From Rickettsiales bacterium (GTDB lineage Bacteria > Pseudomonadota > Alphaproteobacteria > Rickettsiales > SXRF01): a stretch of 64,000 bases of DNA. Positions within the stretch are counted from its first letter, which is position 1. Each line of letters opens with the position of its first letter. This document shows positions 28,123 through 36,581 of this stretch, one piece after another. The position numbers and the translations under genes are program-made. Location of the stretch: assembly GCA_025464625.1 (NCBI GenBank), contig JAOAUZ010000001.1, positions 588,848-652,847 on the forward strand, in the 5' to 3' direction. The notes under the pieces are model-generated. The model ran no database searches. It saw only the letters and a list, made by a program, of their open reading frames with translations, and was not told where the DNA came from.

Positions 28123-28620
28123 GTGCCACAATTAGATCCAACATGGTTTGCATCGCAGCTTTTCTGGCTGTTTGTGTGCTTCACTGTTTTGTATGTGCTG
28201 TTATCACGGCTTATACTTCCGCCATTGCAGGGTGTTATCGCCTCGCGCAAGGATTCTATTGAGAATGATCTGAATGTCGCACAGGAACTCAAATCAAAAG
28301 CAGAGCAAGCGAAGCAATCTTACGAAAGCACGCTTGTAAAATCTCGTGAAACTGCACAGGCTTTACTTGCTGAGTCAGAAGTTGCTTCAAAGGTTCGTGC
28401 TGAAGAAGCAATTAAGGCTCTTGATGCACAGATAGCCGTTCAATCTGCTAATGCCAACTCAGCGATTGCCACTAAAAAACAAGAGTTCATAACTGAGCTT
28501 ACGCCAGCAACTATTGAATTTTCTTCGCTAATTGTCGAAAAACTTACTAGACGTTCTCCAAGTGCTGAACAGGTAAAGCATGCCTTGGAATCTGTTAAAT
28601 CATCACAACAACGTAGGTAG
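28123..28620 (+). CDS. atpF2: F0F1 ATP synthase subunit b'
   Basis: A 165-aa peripheral-stalk subunit with one N-terminal transmembrane helix (LFWLFVCFTVLYVLLSRLIL) and a long charged coiled coil. It starts at GTG 28123 after AAAGGGA. The duplicated b/b' pair is typical of alphaproteobacteria and phototrophs. It lies 5 nt upstream of the second b gene. Confidence 0.92.
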   Translation: MPQLDPTWFASQLFWLFVCFTVLYVLLSRLILPPLQGVIASRKDSIENDLNVAQELKSKAEQAKQSYESTLVKSRETAQALLAESEVASKVRAEEAIKALDAQIAVQSANANSAIATKKQEFITELTPATIEFSSLIVEKLTRRSPSAEQVKHALESVKSSQQRR

Positions 28621-28625
28621 CAGAT

Positions 28626-29114
28626 ATGTTTGATTTTTCTGAACCAAAATTCTGGGTATCGGCAGCTTTCGTGCTTCTGGTTGCTCTATCATTCAAAAAA
28701 GTTTCTGCACTGTTATTTTCAGTTTTAGACAAAAGAACGGCTAAGATTAAATCTGAACTTGATGCAGCAAAACAGATTCGCGCTGAAGCGGAAGAAGCTC
28801 TGGCTCTTTATAAACAAAAACAGATGGAATTTGCTAAGGAATCCGAAAATATATTAGCAAAAGCGCGTGCTGATGCCGAAACAAATAATTCCCAAGCACA
28901 AGCAGAATTGAAGAGTGCGCTCGATGCACGCTTGAAACATGCTCTTGAAAAAATAGCACAGGAAGAAGCAAATGCGATTGCTGAGGTGCGTAACCACATA
29001 GTTGATATTGCACTTAGCACCGCGCGTGCTATAATCGCTGAACAAATGGCTAATTTACCTCAGGAAGAGCTTATAAAACTTGCTATATCAGACATCGAAC
29101 ATAAAATTCACTAA
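28626..29114 (+). CDS. atpF: F0F1 ATP synthase subunit b
   Basis: A 162-aa stalk subunit with an N-terminal membrane helix (FWVSAAFVLLVALSF) and an Ala/Glu/Lys-rich coiled coil. It pairs with b' and contacts delta/alpha of F1, whose genes are not in this window. Its last 35 nt overlap the following outer-membrane protein frame. Confidence 0.92.
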   Translation: MFDFSEPKFWVSAAFVLLVALSFKKVSALLFSVLDKRTAKIKSELDAAKQIRAEAEEALALYKQKQMEFAKESENILAKARADAETNNSQAQAELKSALDARLKHALEKIAQEEANAIAEVRNHIVDIALSTARAIIAEQMANLPQEELIKLAISDIEHKIH

Positions 29115-29949
29115 TATAGTACCAACTGGCAACTTAATCGCCAGAGTTTTTGCTTCCTTAACTTTCTGCATTATACCGAGTTTTTCCTACGCTGGCGGGT
29201 GGGTGCAGGACGCTGGCAAAGGTCTATTTGTTCAGAATATTTCTTATTATTCAACTAACAAGTATTTTGATAATTCTGGTAATAAACAACGTATAAACCG
29301 CTACCATAAATATGAGCTAAATCCATATATAGAATATGGTCTAAGCAGTGATTGGACTATAGGTGCTAATATTTTCCTGCAACGCACCTCTCAACGTAAT
29401 TCTGTTACCACTAAAAACCAGACAAACTGGGGGATAGGTGATAGTGAATTCTTTGCTAGAAGAAAATTATGGCAAAAAGACGGTTTTGCATTTTCCGTAG
29501 AGCCTATGGTAAAATTGCCAAGTCTTGAAAAGAAAAGCGAACAACCGCAAATAGGCAGCCGATATTTTGACAGCGGACTAACGTTTTCTGGTGGATACAG
29601 CTTTAAGGCTTGGCAACTTGACCATTTTATAAACCTCGATGCTGGCTATCGCCACCGTTTTGGAACACCTCATGATCAGTTAAAATTTACCGCCACTGCT
29701 GGATTATCAGTAACAAAACAGGCAAGCATCATCACCCAAGTCTTTACCACGTCACGAATCAATGAAGCATCACAACCATCTTTTACACAATCCTCAGCCG
29801 ATGATTATGACCTAACAAAGCTACAAATCTCTGCTATGTATAAAATGGATGATAAACTTTCATTCCAAGCTGGTGCATTTACTCATATAGATGGTCGTAA
29901 CGTCGGCAGTGGCAGCGGTGCAACATTATCAGCAAATAAGGCATTTTGA
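29080..29949 (+). CDS. Putative outer-membrane beta-barrel protein
   Basis: A protein of about 289 aa with a hydrophobic export segment (VFASLTFCIIPSFSYAGG, near residues 23-40) followed by alternating amphipathic strands rich in aromatic residues and ending in Phe, as outer-membrane barrels do. It contains no transport or enzyme motif I can name; it resembles transporter-like or channel barrels of roughly 12 strands. Its start overlaps atpF and its stop overlaps the next gene (TGATG), so it is translationally sandwiched between subunit b and a glycosyltransferase. It may secrete or receive the glycan, which is inference. Confidence 0.72.
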   Translation: MLYQTSNIKFTNIVPTGNLIARVFASLTFCIIPSFSYAGGWVQDAGKGLFVQNISYYSTNKYFDNSGNKQRINRYHKYELNPYIEYGLSSDWTIGANIFLQRTSQRNSVTTKNQTNWGIGDSEFFARRKLWQKDGFAFSVEPMVKLPSLEKKSEQPQIGSRYFDSGLTFSGGYSFKAWQLDHFINLDAGYRHRFGTPHDQLKFTATAGLSVTKQASIITQVFTTSRINEASQPSFTQSSADDYDLTKLQISAMYKMDDKLSFQAGAFTHIDGRNVGSGSGATLSANKAF

Positions 29950-31838
29950 TGGACTGTCTTGGAAAAATTTTGACCGCGCGCGGTCTAATTTCCAAAAAGC
30001 AGCTCGAACACATCTTGGCAATCCAACAGATAAATCACTGTCGCTTGGGCGATATAGTGATAGCCGAAGGAATCAGTACCTATCTTGAGCTATATAGCGC
30101 GCTTGCAGAACATTACGGGCTTAAATTTGTAAATCTGCTACAAGAACCTCCTAATAAAATATTGCTTACTTCGTTAAACATAGAAGATTATATACGCCTG
30201 CGCGCGATGCCATGGAAGATGAATAATGGAAAAATGATAATAGCCATCACTGAATATTCAGATGAAACAATGGCGTGGATTTATGAAAAATTTGGAACAA
30301 ATATAGAACTAGTTATCACTTCACCACTGGACATCCGCAAAACTATTGAGCGAATATTTGGTGAATTTTTGGAGGAAGACAGCAAATTGCGCCTATGGCA
30401 GCAAAACCCTGAGTCATCCGCACGCACAACGGCATCACCACTTACCAAGAAATTTCTCTATCTTTTGACAATATCAATATTTGCACTGCTCATAATATTT
30501 CCTCTGCAAAGCAGTATGATATTTATAATTTTTTGCAGCGTTTCTTATTTTTTAAGCATGATAATAAAAATGCTGATTTTCTCTAAAGGTAGAAAGCAAA
30601 ACCCAAGCCCAGACTGGGTTAATTTATTGGAAAAAATGGACGATGCCAGTTTACCAATTTATACAATTCTTGTTCCCATGTATAAGGAAAAAGAAAGCCT
30701 TGCCAATCTGCTTTATGCAATTGAAAATATGGACTATCCAGTGGAAAAGCTGGATATAAAACTAGTTCTTGAAGCTGATGATAGCGAAACACTGAACGCT
30801 GCCCTCACCCTTAAACCAAAGCATAATTTTGAAATTATCCGTGTTCCTAACAGCACACTGCGTACCAAACCTAAAGCTTGTAACTATGCCCTGCATTTTG
30901 CCCGCGGTGAATATGTTACTGTATTTGATGCAGATGATGTTCCCGATGTTTTGCAACTCAAAAAAGCTGTCTATAGTTTCCGCACACGACCAGATGATGT
31001 TATCTGCCTGCAAGCGCGTCTTAATTACTATAACGCCGATAGAAATTGTCTAACCCGTTTTTTCTCAATTGAATATAGTATTTTATTCGATGTTATGCTC
31101 AGTGGTCTTGAACGTCTAAATATCCCACTGCCGCTTGGTGGGACAAGTAACCACATCCCCCTCGCCCATTTAAGGGAATTAGGTGAATGGGATGCCTATA
31201 ACGTGACTGAAGATGCAGATCTCGGCATTAGGTTATCAGCAAGCGGGTTTCGTACTGCAATGCTTGATTCATGCACTATGGAAGAATCTCCAACCGAAGT
31301 TCTGGCATGGATTAGGCAACGCTCCCGCTGGATTAAAGGTTATATGCAGACTTGGTTGGTTCACATGCGAAGACCTGTTTCTCTCTACCGCTCATTGGGA
31401 GCGCGTAGTTTCTTTGGATTCCAGTTTTTCGTTGGTTTTTCCAGCGTCACTTTTCTTACCGCCCCGATATTGTGGGCATTGGCTTTGCTATGGTGGTTGC
31501 TTCCTCAGGAATTAGCACAAGACTGGCTGCCAATCTGGCTGATATGGCTAACAATGACTAATCTGGCATTAAATTTTATAGTTCATTGGATTATGGCTTT
31601 TTCCTGCCTTGCAATTCGCAAAGAAACAGAATCAAAATATAAAATAGCTGCTTTTTTTTATCCATTTTATTTATTTTTACACTCCATCGCCAGCTATAAG
31701 GCACTATACCAACTCTTTGTAAAACCTCATTTTTGGGAAAAAACTATGCACGGCATCTCTAGCCAGACAAAAAAGGATGTAATACTAGAAGATTCAACAA
31801 CAAATCTGATTGACTGCCCAATATTAATTAGGGTATAA
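29949..31838 (+). CDS. MshEN-domain / family 2 glycosyltransferase fusion, membrane-bound
   Basis: About 629 aa from ATG 29949 (TGATG overlap). Residues 1-60 hold two MshEN-like repeats (LGKILTARGLISKKQLEHIL, then RLGDIVIAEGISTYLELYSA); MshEN domains bind cyclic di-GMP, but the first repeat has Cys where the ligand-binding Arg is usual. Two helices follow (about 160-215). The GT2 domain has ILVPMYKEKESL, FDADDVPD, a TED triad (VTEDADLG) and QRSRW (the QxxRW motif of processive synthases), then more membrane helices. This layout recalls NfrB and BcsA-like synthases. It probably polymerises an exported polysaccharide under second-messenger control; substrate unknown. Confidence 0.82.
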   Translation: MDCLGKILTARGLISKKQLEHILAIQQINHCRLGDIVIAEGISTYLELYSALAEHYGLKFVNLLQEPPNKILLTSLNIEDYIRLRAMPWKMNNGKMIIAITEYSDETMAWIYEKFGTNIELVITSPLDIRKTIERIFGEFLEEDSKLRLWQQNPESSARTTASPLTKKFLYLLTISIFALLIIFPLQSSMIFIIFCSVSYFLSMIIKMLIFSKGRKQNPSPDWVNLLEKMDDASLPIYTILVPMYKEKESLANLLYAIENMDYPVEKLDIKLVLEADDSETLNAALTLKPKHNFEIIRVPNSTLRTKPKACNYALHFARGEYVTVFDADDVPDVLQLKKAVYSFRTRPDDVICLQARLNYYNADRNCLTRFFSIEYSILFDVMLSGLERLNIPLPLGGTSNHIPLAHLRELGEWDAYNVTEDADLGIRLSASGFRTAMLDSCTMEESPTEVLAWIRQRSRWIKGYMQTWLVHMRRPVSLYRSLGARSFFGFQFFVGFSSVTFLTAPILWALALLWWLLPQELAQDWLPIWLIWLTMTNLALNFIVHWIMAFSCLAIRKETESKYKIAAFFYPFYLFLHSIASYKALYQLFVKPHFWEKTMHGISSQTKKDVILEDSTTNLIDCPILIRV

Positions 31839-31868
31839 AGCGCACCTGTTCATTTAAAGGATACCGCC

Positions 31869-31994
31869 ATGAAAGTTCTAAGCTCTTTAAAATCTGCCAA
31901 GAAACGTGATAAAGATTGTCGCGTTGTGCGCCGTAAAGGTCGTGTTTACGTTATCAATAAGAAAAATCCACGCTTCAAAGCGCGTCAAGGTTAG
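31869..31994 (+). CDS. rpmJ: 50S ribosomal protein L36, zinc-free type
   Basis: A 41-aa basic protein ([20 protein letters not shown] at the start, ending NPRFKARQG). Only one cysteine is present, so it is the form without the CxxC zinc site, which is usual in alphaproteobacteria. AAAGGAT precedes the ATG. It lies 30 nt after the glycosyltransferase and 3 nt before fabI. Confidence 0.96.
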   Translation: MKVLSSLKSAKKRDKDCRVVRRKGRVYVINKKNPRFKARQG

Positions 31995-31997
31995 TAA

Positions 31998-32798
31998 TTG
32001 ACCGATATTTTGCCCCAAAAATCAATATTGGCTGGTAAGAAAATCCTTGTAGTTGGTATCGCCAACGAACACTCCATTGCTTATGGCTGTGCGCGTGCCT
32101 TCAGTGATTTGGGTGCTGAACTTGCCATCACTTATCAGAATGAAAAAGCAAGACCATTTGTAGAGCCACTCCTTAAAAATCTTAATGCTACGATATTTCT
32201 GCCCTGTGATGTTGCAATCGAAGGAAATGAAGAAGGCTCCTTGGAATTCGTCTTTGAAACAATTAAAACAAAATGGAATAAACTAGACACTGCCGTACAC
32301 TCCATAGCCTTTGCCTCCAAAGAAGATTTGCATGGTCGAGTTACGGACTCCAGCAGCAAAGGTTTTGCTCTTGCTATGGATGTTTCCTGCCATTCCTTCA
32401 TCCGTATGGCACATCTTGCAGAACCACTAATGACAAACGGCGGTTCATTATTCACCATGAGTTATTATGGTTCAGAAAAAGTTGTCGATAATTATGGCAT
32501 AATGGGCCCTGTCAAGGCAGCTCTTGAATCCAGCGTCCGCTACCTTGCCTCCGAATTGGGAGAAAAACATATTCGCGTTAATGCAATCTCTCCTGGCCCT
32601 CTAAAAACCCGTGCTGCCAGCGGTATAAAACATTTTGAAGAACTATTGGCTAAGGCAGCACAAAAAGCTCCCACCCATCAATTAACGACCATCGATCAGA
32701 TAGGAAAAACTGTGGCCTATCTTTCTGTTGATGAGGTTGGCGGAAATATAACTGGACAGACCATTTATATAGATGGTGGTTTCCATATAATTGGGTGA
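31998..32798 (+). CDS. fabI: Enoyl-[acyl-carrier-protein] reductase (NADH)
   Basis: FabI catalyses the last step of each fatty-acid elongation round. The 266-aa SDR protein has the cofactor motif VVGIANEHSIAYGCA and the catalytic Tyr-x6-Lys in NYGIMGPVKAAL. It starts at TTG 31998, 3 nt after the rpmJ stop, with AAGG upstream; the next in-frame ATG lies far inside the Rossmann fold. Length is normal. Confidence 0.93.
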   Translation: MTDILPQKSILAGKKILVVGIANEHSIAYGCARAFSDLGAELAITYQNEKARPFVEPLLKNLNATIFLPCDVAIEGNEEGSLEFVFETIKTKWNKLDTAVHSIAFASKEDLHGRVTDSSSKGFALAMDVSCHSFIRMAHLAEPLMTNGGSLFTMSYYGSEKVVDNYGIMGPVKAALESSVRYLASELGEKHIRVNAISPGPLKTRAASGIKHFEELLAKAAQKAPTHQLTTIDQIGKTVAYLSVDEVGGNITGQTIYIDGGFHIIG

Positions 32799-33052
32799 CG
32801 GTAAGAGCATTACTGCATAACTTTGTTCATTTTCTCTACTCTTTTCTGCGTTTATAATACTCTTTGCACATCTTCTTTCAGCATAAAAAACAAGCAATAT
32901 TTCTAAAAATCAGTATATTAACTGCTTTTTGCCATCAAAAAACCTCTGTTTTATGTTATATTATGTTGCATTTTTTTAACTATTTACCACTACATAAGAA
33001 CCTACGCTGTTCGTAGTTTATAGAAGTCATAAATGGTCGGGAAGTGGAATAG

Positions 33053-33790
33053 TTATTTTTGCCCTGCAACACGGCAATGAACATTTACAATAAACGGTCT
33101 GGCGCGATCATTCACACGTTCAGGTGACAAATAAATCCCTGAATCAGCCGTTTGATATTGCACATTATTACTCTCAAGAAAATCCTTTACTATCGGCAGG
33201 CTTATTGCAATATCTGACTTTTTTATGGTTTCTTCACCACTTGAACCTATTTGCCTAATATGTAGCTCGGTCTTGGCAACCACTACACCAACAACATTTC
33301 CAGCACTATCAAGCAGTGGACCGCCAGAGTTTCCATGCTCTACAGAATCATTAAATTGCAACCATTTTTCTTCACCTGTTGGCCCCCTCATATCAATAAT
33401 ATTTGAGGTTCTTATAATCGGCTCGTGACCACGCCATGCCTCACCAGGGTAACCAATAATAACTACAGGATCATCAGCCTTTAAAGGCTGCCTCATAGAA
33501 TTGAAATATGCCATGTTAGGACTCGTAAAAGCAGCTTTAAGGAGTGCCAAATCATGTTCTACATCTTTTGCAACTACAGTTGCACCCGTGGACATTCCAT
33601 CACCATGTATGCTAATTTTATCACAATTATTTATAATATGATTGTTGGTTAAAATATGCCCATCATGAGTAACAAAAAAACCTGTTCCTGAAATATAGGA
33701 AATTAGCTTGGCTGACTGCGCCTGAGAATTATCTGATATAAATAATATATTTATAAAAACTATAATGTAGAAAACAAACACTCTCTGCAT
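33053..33790 (-). CDS. Exported trypsin-like serine protease (HtrA-type catalytic domain, no PDZ)
   Basis: A 245-aa protein with signal peptide (about residues 1-24, IIVFINILFISDNSQAQS). The chymotrypsin-fold triad is visible: His in TNNHIINNC, Asp in VEHDLALLKAA and Ser in HGNSGGPLLDSAG. No PDZ domain follows, so it is shorter than DegP/DegS. It lies 5 nt downstream of motB on the same strand. It may process periplasmic or surface proteins; a link to the motor is only positional. Confidence 0.85.
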   Translation of the reverse strand: MQRVFVFYIIVFINILFISDNSQAQSAKLISYISGTGFFVTHDGHILTNNHIINNCDKISIHGDGMSTGATVVAKDVEHDLALLKAAFTSPNMAYFNSMRQPLKADDPVVIIGYPGEAWRGHEPIIRTSNIIDMRGPTGEEKWLQFNDSVEHGNSGGPLLDSAGNVVGVVVAKTELHIRQIGSSGEETIKKSDIAISLPIVKDFLESNNVQYQTADSGIYLSPERVNDRARPFIVNVHCRVAGQK

Positions 33791-33795
33791 AAATA

Positions 33796-34842
33796 TTATT
33801 TTGTTTCTGCTGCAGGATTAAAAATAGAATCGCCAGTAGGAGCTGATTCCCTTGGAGTATTATCTTCACCTTTTTCTGGCTTCTTTGGCTCCTCTTTTTT
33901 GATTTTTGCGTCAGGAACAGAAAGCAATGAGCGAGTCGTCGGCATGGTTTTTGGATCTTTGAAATAAGACCCACGCAGAATAATAATTGTTATACGGCGG
34001 TTGCGTGGACTGCTTGGTTCTTGCGGAACTAATAATTCTTTATCAGCCATCGCCTCTACCTTAACCACACGCTCCATTTCAAGTTGCGTGGTAGAAAGCA
34101 TCCGCCGCGCCGAATTAGCACGGTCTGCGGACAATTCCCAAATTGTGTATTGAGGATTCTGTGTGGAAGTTGGAGAATCAGTATGTCCTTTAATTGCGAT
34201 ATTATTTGGTGTTTTTGCTACCATCCGCGCCATACTATCAAGAACTTTTTTCCCTGTTTCCGTAAGTACTGCGCCACCTGGTACAAACATAGGTTTTTTA
34301 GCATCATCTATCATGTCAATTTTAAGACCCTCAGGAGTATCTTGAACAAGAATATTATTTTGATAATCCTTTAATTCTTCTTGATTTTCGAGAGATTGTT
34401 TTATCTCCTGAGCTGCCGACTGCATGTGTTCTTCATCTTCAGTATTTTCGGCTGGCGGGGCAGCTTTACTTGTTGACTCAGCTTCTGGATCACTTTCTCC
34501 AACCGCTTCATTTGGGGCAGCAGCTACATCACCTTGTTTTACTTGACCAACCACAAGCCCAACTGCAACTAAATCATTTTTAGATCTTCCAGCTTCAGAA
34601 GAATGAAGCCCTCCCTTCATACCAATACCCATCGCATCTTTAATACCAATTGTTGGTGTAAAATATTCAGCCAACCCCATCTTCTGCTCTGTTGTTGTTG
34701 AACTTAACAGCCACATAAGCAGAAAAAATGCCATCATAGCTGTCACAAAATCGGCATAGGCAACCTTCCACGCGCCGCCATGATGCCCACCAGCAACTTT
34801 TTTGATGCGTTTAATTACAATAGGTTGTTCATTTGCAGCCAT
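33796..34842 (-). CDS. motB: Flagellar motor protein MotB
   Basis: MotB is the peptidoglycan-anchored stator subunit. The 348-aa protein has the single transmembrane helix with the ion-binding Asp in WKVAYADFVTAMMAFFLLMW, a long acidic linker, and a C-terminal OmpA-like domain with GHTDSPTS and LSADRANSARRML. The helix sequence is of the proton-type MotB. A Pro/Lys/Glu-rich tail ends the protein. motA is not adjacent. Confidence 0.93.
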   Translation of the reverse strand: MAANEQPIVIKRIKKVAGGHHGGAWKVAYADFVTAMMAFFLLMWLLSSTTTEQKMGLAEYFTPTIGIKDAMGIGMKGGLHSSEAGRSKNDLVAVGLVVGQVKQGDVAAAPNEAVGESDPEAESTSKAAPPAENTEDEEHMQSAAQEIKQSLENQEELKDYQNNILVQDTPEGLKIDMIDDAKKPMFVPGGAVLTETGKKVLDSMARMVAKTPNNIAIKGHTDSPTSTQNPQYTIWELSADRANSARRMLSTTQLEMERVVKVEAMADKELLVPQEPSSPRNRRITIIILRGSYFKDPKTMPTTRSLLSVPDAKIKKEEPKKPEKGEDNTPRESAPTGDSIFNPAAETK

Positions 34843-34980
34843 ACGATAAGAATTATGACAAAAAATGCTTAATAAACTATTATCAGATAAGAATAAAAGT
34901 GATTATCCATGTTATTTGCTTTATACTGAAGACAAATTCGCATATCATGAGTAGGGCAATCACAAAATAGCGAAATTACA

Positions 34981-35592
34981 ATGAAAACCGATAAACCGAA
35001 GCGTCCCTTTATAACTGTTAAAGAAGCATTAGTTGCGGTTTTGGTTATTATTTTATTCTCCGTAGCATTCGAAAAACCTTTCCCTATAGTTGAGCCACCT
35101 CCTCCACCAGTCAGGCAAATATCAGATCAAGAAGCCTCGGGATTCATACAACATATTAAAAATATTTCTGCTGAGGAAATTAATTCAAAAATTGAGGGTG
35201 CTACTGGCAAACCAACAATTATGGTTATTCATGCTTCGTGGTGTGGTTATTGTAAAAAATTACTCCGCAATATTGCTACTCTCAAAAAAGAAGGCTCTGT
35301 AGACAATGCCGAAATTCTTCTTATTTCGGTTGACGAAGATAAAATGAAACTGTCAAAATATTTGTTACAATACAACTATGATAAGGTTTTCACGCCATAT
35401 GTTATGGATTCCACAGAGGAAACAAAGTTAAAATCAATGATTATAAATAAAGGTGGAGCATATAGTAAATCCATCCCTTATAGTGTTATTTTTAATAAGA
35501 ATGGAAAGCTGGCTGAAGAAGTTCGTGGTGTGATGAGCAGGGAATCGATATTAAGAAAGTTAAATGGCGCAATTATAGACCATGATGGTTAA
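34981..35592 (+). CDS. Membrane-anchored thioredoxin-like protein
   Basis: A 203-aa protein with an N-terminal uncleaved helix (VKEALVAVLVIILFSVAF, about residues 12-29), a Pro-rich spacer and a thioredoxin fold with WCGYC in IHASWCGYCKKLL and cis-Pro in SKSIPYSVIF. It probably faces the periplasm as a thiol reductant or oxidant. The gene is transcribed alone, divergent from motB. Confidence 0.8.
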   Translation: MKTDKPKRPFITVKEALVAVLVIILFSVAFEKPFPIVEPPPPPVRQISDQEASGFIQHIKNISAEEINSKIEGATGKPTIMVIHASWCGYCKKLLRNIATLKKEGSVDNAEILLISVDEDKMKLSKYLLQYNYDKVFTPYVMDSTEETKLKSMIINKGGAYSKSIPYSVIFNKNGKLAEEVRGVMSRESILRKLNGAIIDHDG

Positions 35593-35698
35593 AGAATAAG
35601 TGTCCATAAAATTTTTAGCTGTACAGAATTTCTCTCTGGACTTGGTATGTATAGCAAAATACAAATTCTGAAATTCATATAGAATTGTAAGGAACAGT

Positions 35699-36529
35699 AT
35701 GAAAAATTCTTTCACTTTATTTTTATCCTTGTGTGTATTTTCTGTATCTGCAAATGCTGAGAATGGGGCAACACAAACACAAATAACCTCAGATAACCCA
35801 GAATCAATAGACATAGTTGCGGATACTTGGTGTCCGTATAACTGCAACCCTAAATCTCCTCATCCTGGTTTTATGGTTGATATCGCTAAGAAAGCCTTTG
35901 CAAGGCATAATATATCGGTAAATTATATTGTTCTTCCATGGACAATTGCCATAGATGAAACAAGAAAAGGGAAACATACAGCTATAGTTGGAGCATCGAT
36001 TGATGATGCGCCTGATTTTATATACCCATCTATCAATCAAGGCTTCATGCAAAATTACTTTTATGTAAAAAAAGGAAATAGCTGGCGGTATGCTGGAACT
36101 GATTCGTTGAAAAAGGTAGTTTTAGGAGCAATAGCTGGGTATAGCTATAATGATGAAGTTGATGCTTATGTAAGCAAATACAAGCTCAATCCAACCTATA
36201 TAGAGATGATGTCTGGCGATAATGCCCTTGGCATTAATTTAAGCAAATTGGTTAGGGGGAAAATCGGGGCTACTATAGAATCTAAATATGTTATGGATTA
36301 TTATTTATTGCAAAATAATATGCAGGATAAGATCGAAGATGCGGGCGTTTTGCCAGCGTCTGACAAAGATAAATTATATATATCTTTTAGCCCGAAAGAT
36401 AAAAAACTTGCTCAGAAATATGCTGATATATTGTCTGAAGAAACTTCAAAAATGCGCGCCAGTGGTGAACTAGAAAAAATACTAGATACTTATGGGCTTG
36501 ATGATTGGGAAAGTAATCCAAAAAAATAA
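35699..36529 (+). CDS. Orphan periplasmic solute-binding protein (SBP_bac_3 family)
   Basis: A 276-aa exported protein with signal peptide (about 1-20, ending SANAEN). The bilobed family-3 pattern is visible in GFMVDIAKKAFARHNISV, TRKGKHTAIVG and the C-terminal SGELEKILDTYGLDDWE. Such proteins bind amino acids or similar small solutes. No permease or ATPase is adjacent. A CPYNC pair (about residues 46-50) could form a disulfide. AAGGAA precedes the ATG, and a strong terminator follows. Confidence 0.78.
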   Translation: MKNSFTLFLSLCVFSVSANAENGATQTQITSDNPESIDIVADTWCPYNCNPKSPHPGFMVDIAKKAFARHNISVNYIVLPWTIAIDETRKGKHTAIVGASIDDAPDFIYPSINQGFMQNYFYVKKGNSWRYAGTDSLKKVVLGAIAGYSYNDEVDAYVSKYKLNPTYIEMMSGDNALGINLSKLVRGKIGATIESKYVMDYYLLQNNMQDKIEDAGVLPASDKDKLYISFSPKDKKLAQKYADILSEETSKMRASGELEKILDTYGLDDWESNPKK

Positions 36530-36560
36530 GGAAGGGAAATTTATCCCCTTCCTTATTTTT
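36525..36560 (+). terminator. Strong terminator between converging transcripts
   Basis: A perfect 12-bp stem AATAAGGAAGGG / CCCTTCCTTATT (36525-36536 with 36546-36557), 9-nt loop, followed by T. The left arm includes the stop codon of the solute-binding gene. The A-rich left flank gives a T-tract on the other strand too, so it can serve the converging hppA transcript. Confidence 0.92.
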
Positions 36561-36581
36561 ATAACTCTTATAGATGACTTA

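Noticed and set aside
29080-29112. Whether the outer-membrane protein starts inside atpF or later
   Set aside because: No better in-frame start precedes the export segment, so the overlap was kept rather than a shorter gene.
32799-33052. 254-nt gap between fabI and the protease gene, examined for small genes or RNA
   Set aside because: Only a weak CTACG/CGTAG hairpin (33002-33016) is seen, with no T-tract and no convincing open frame.
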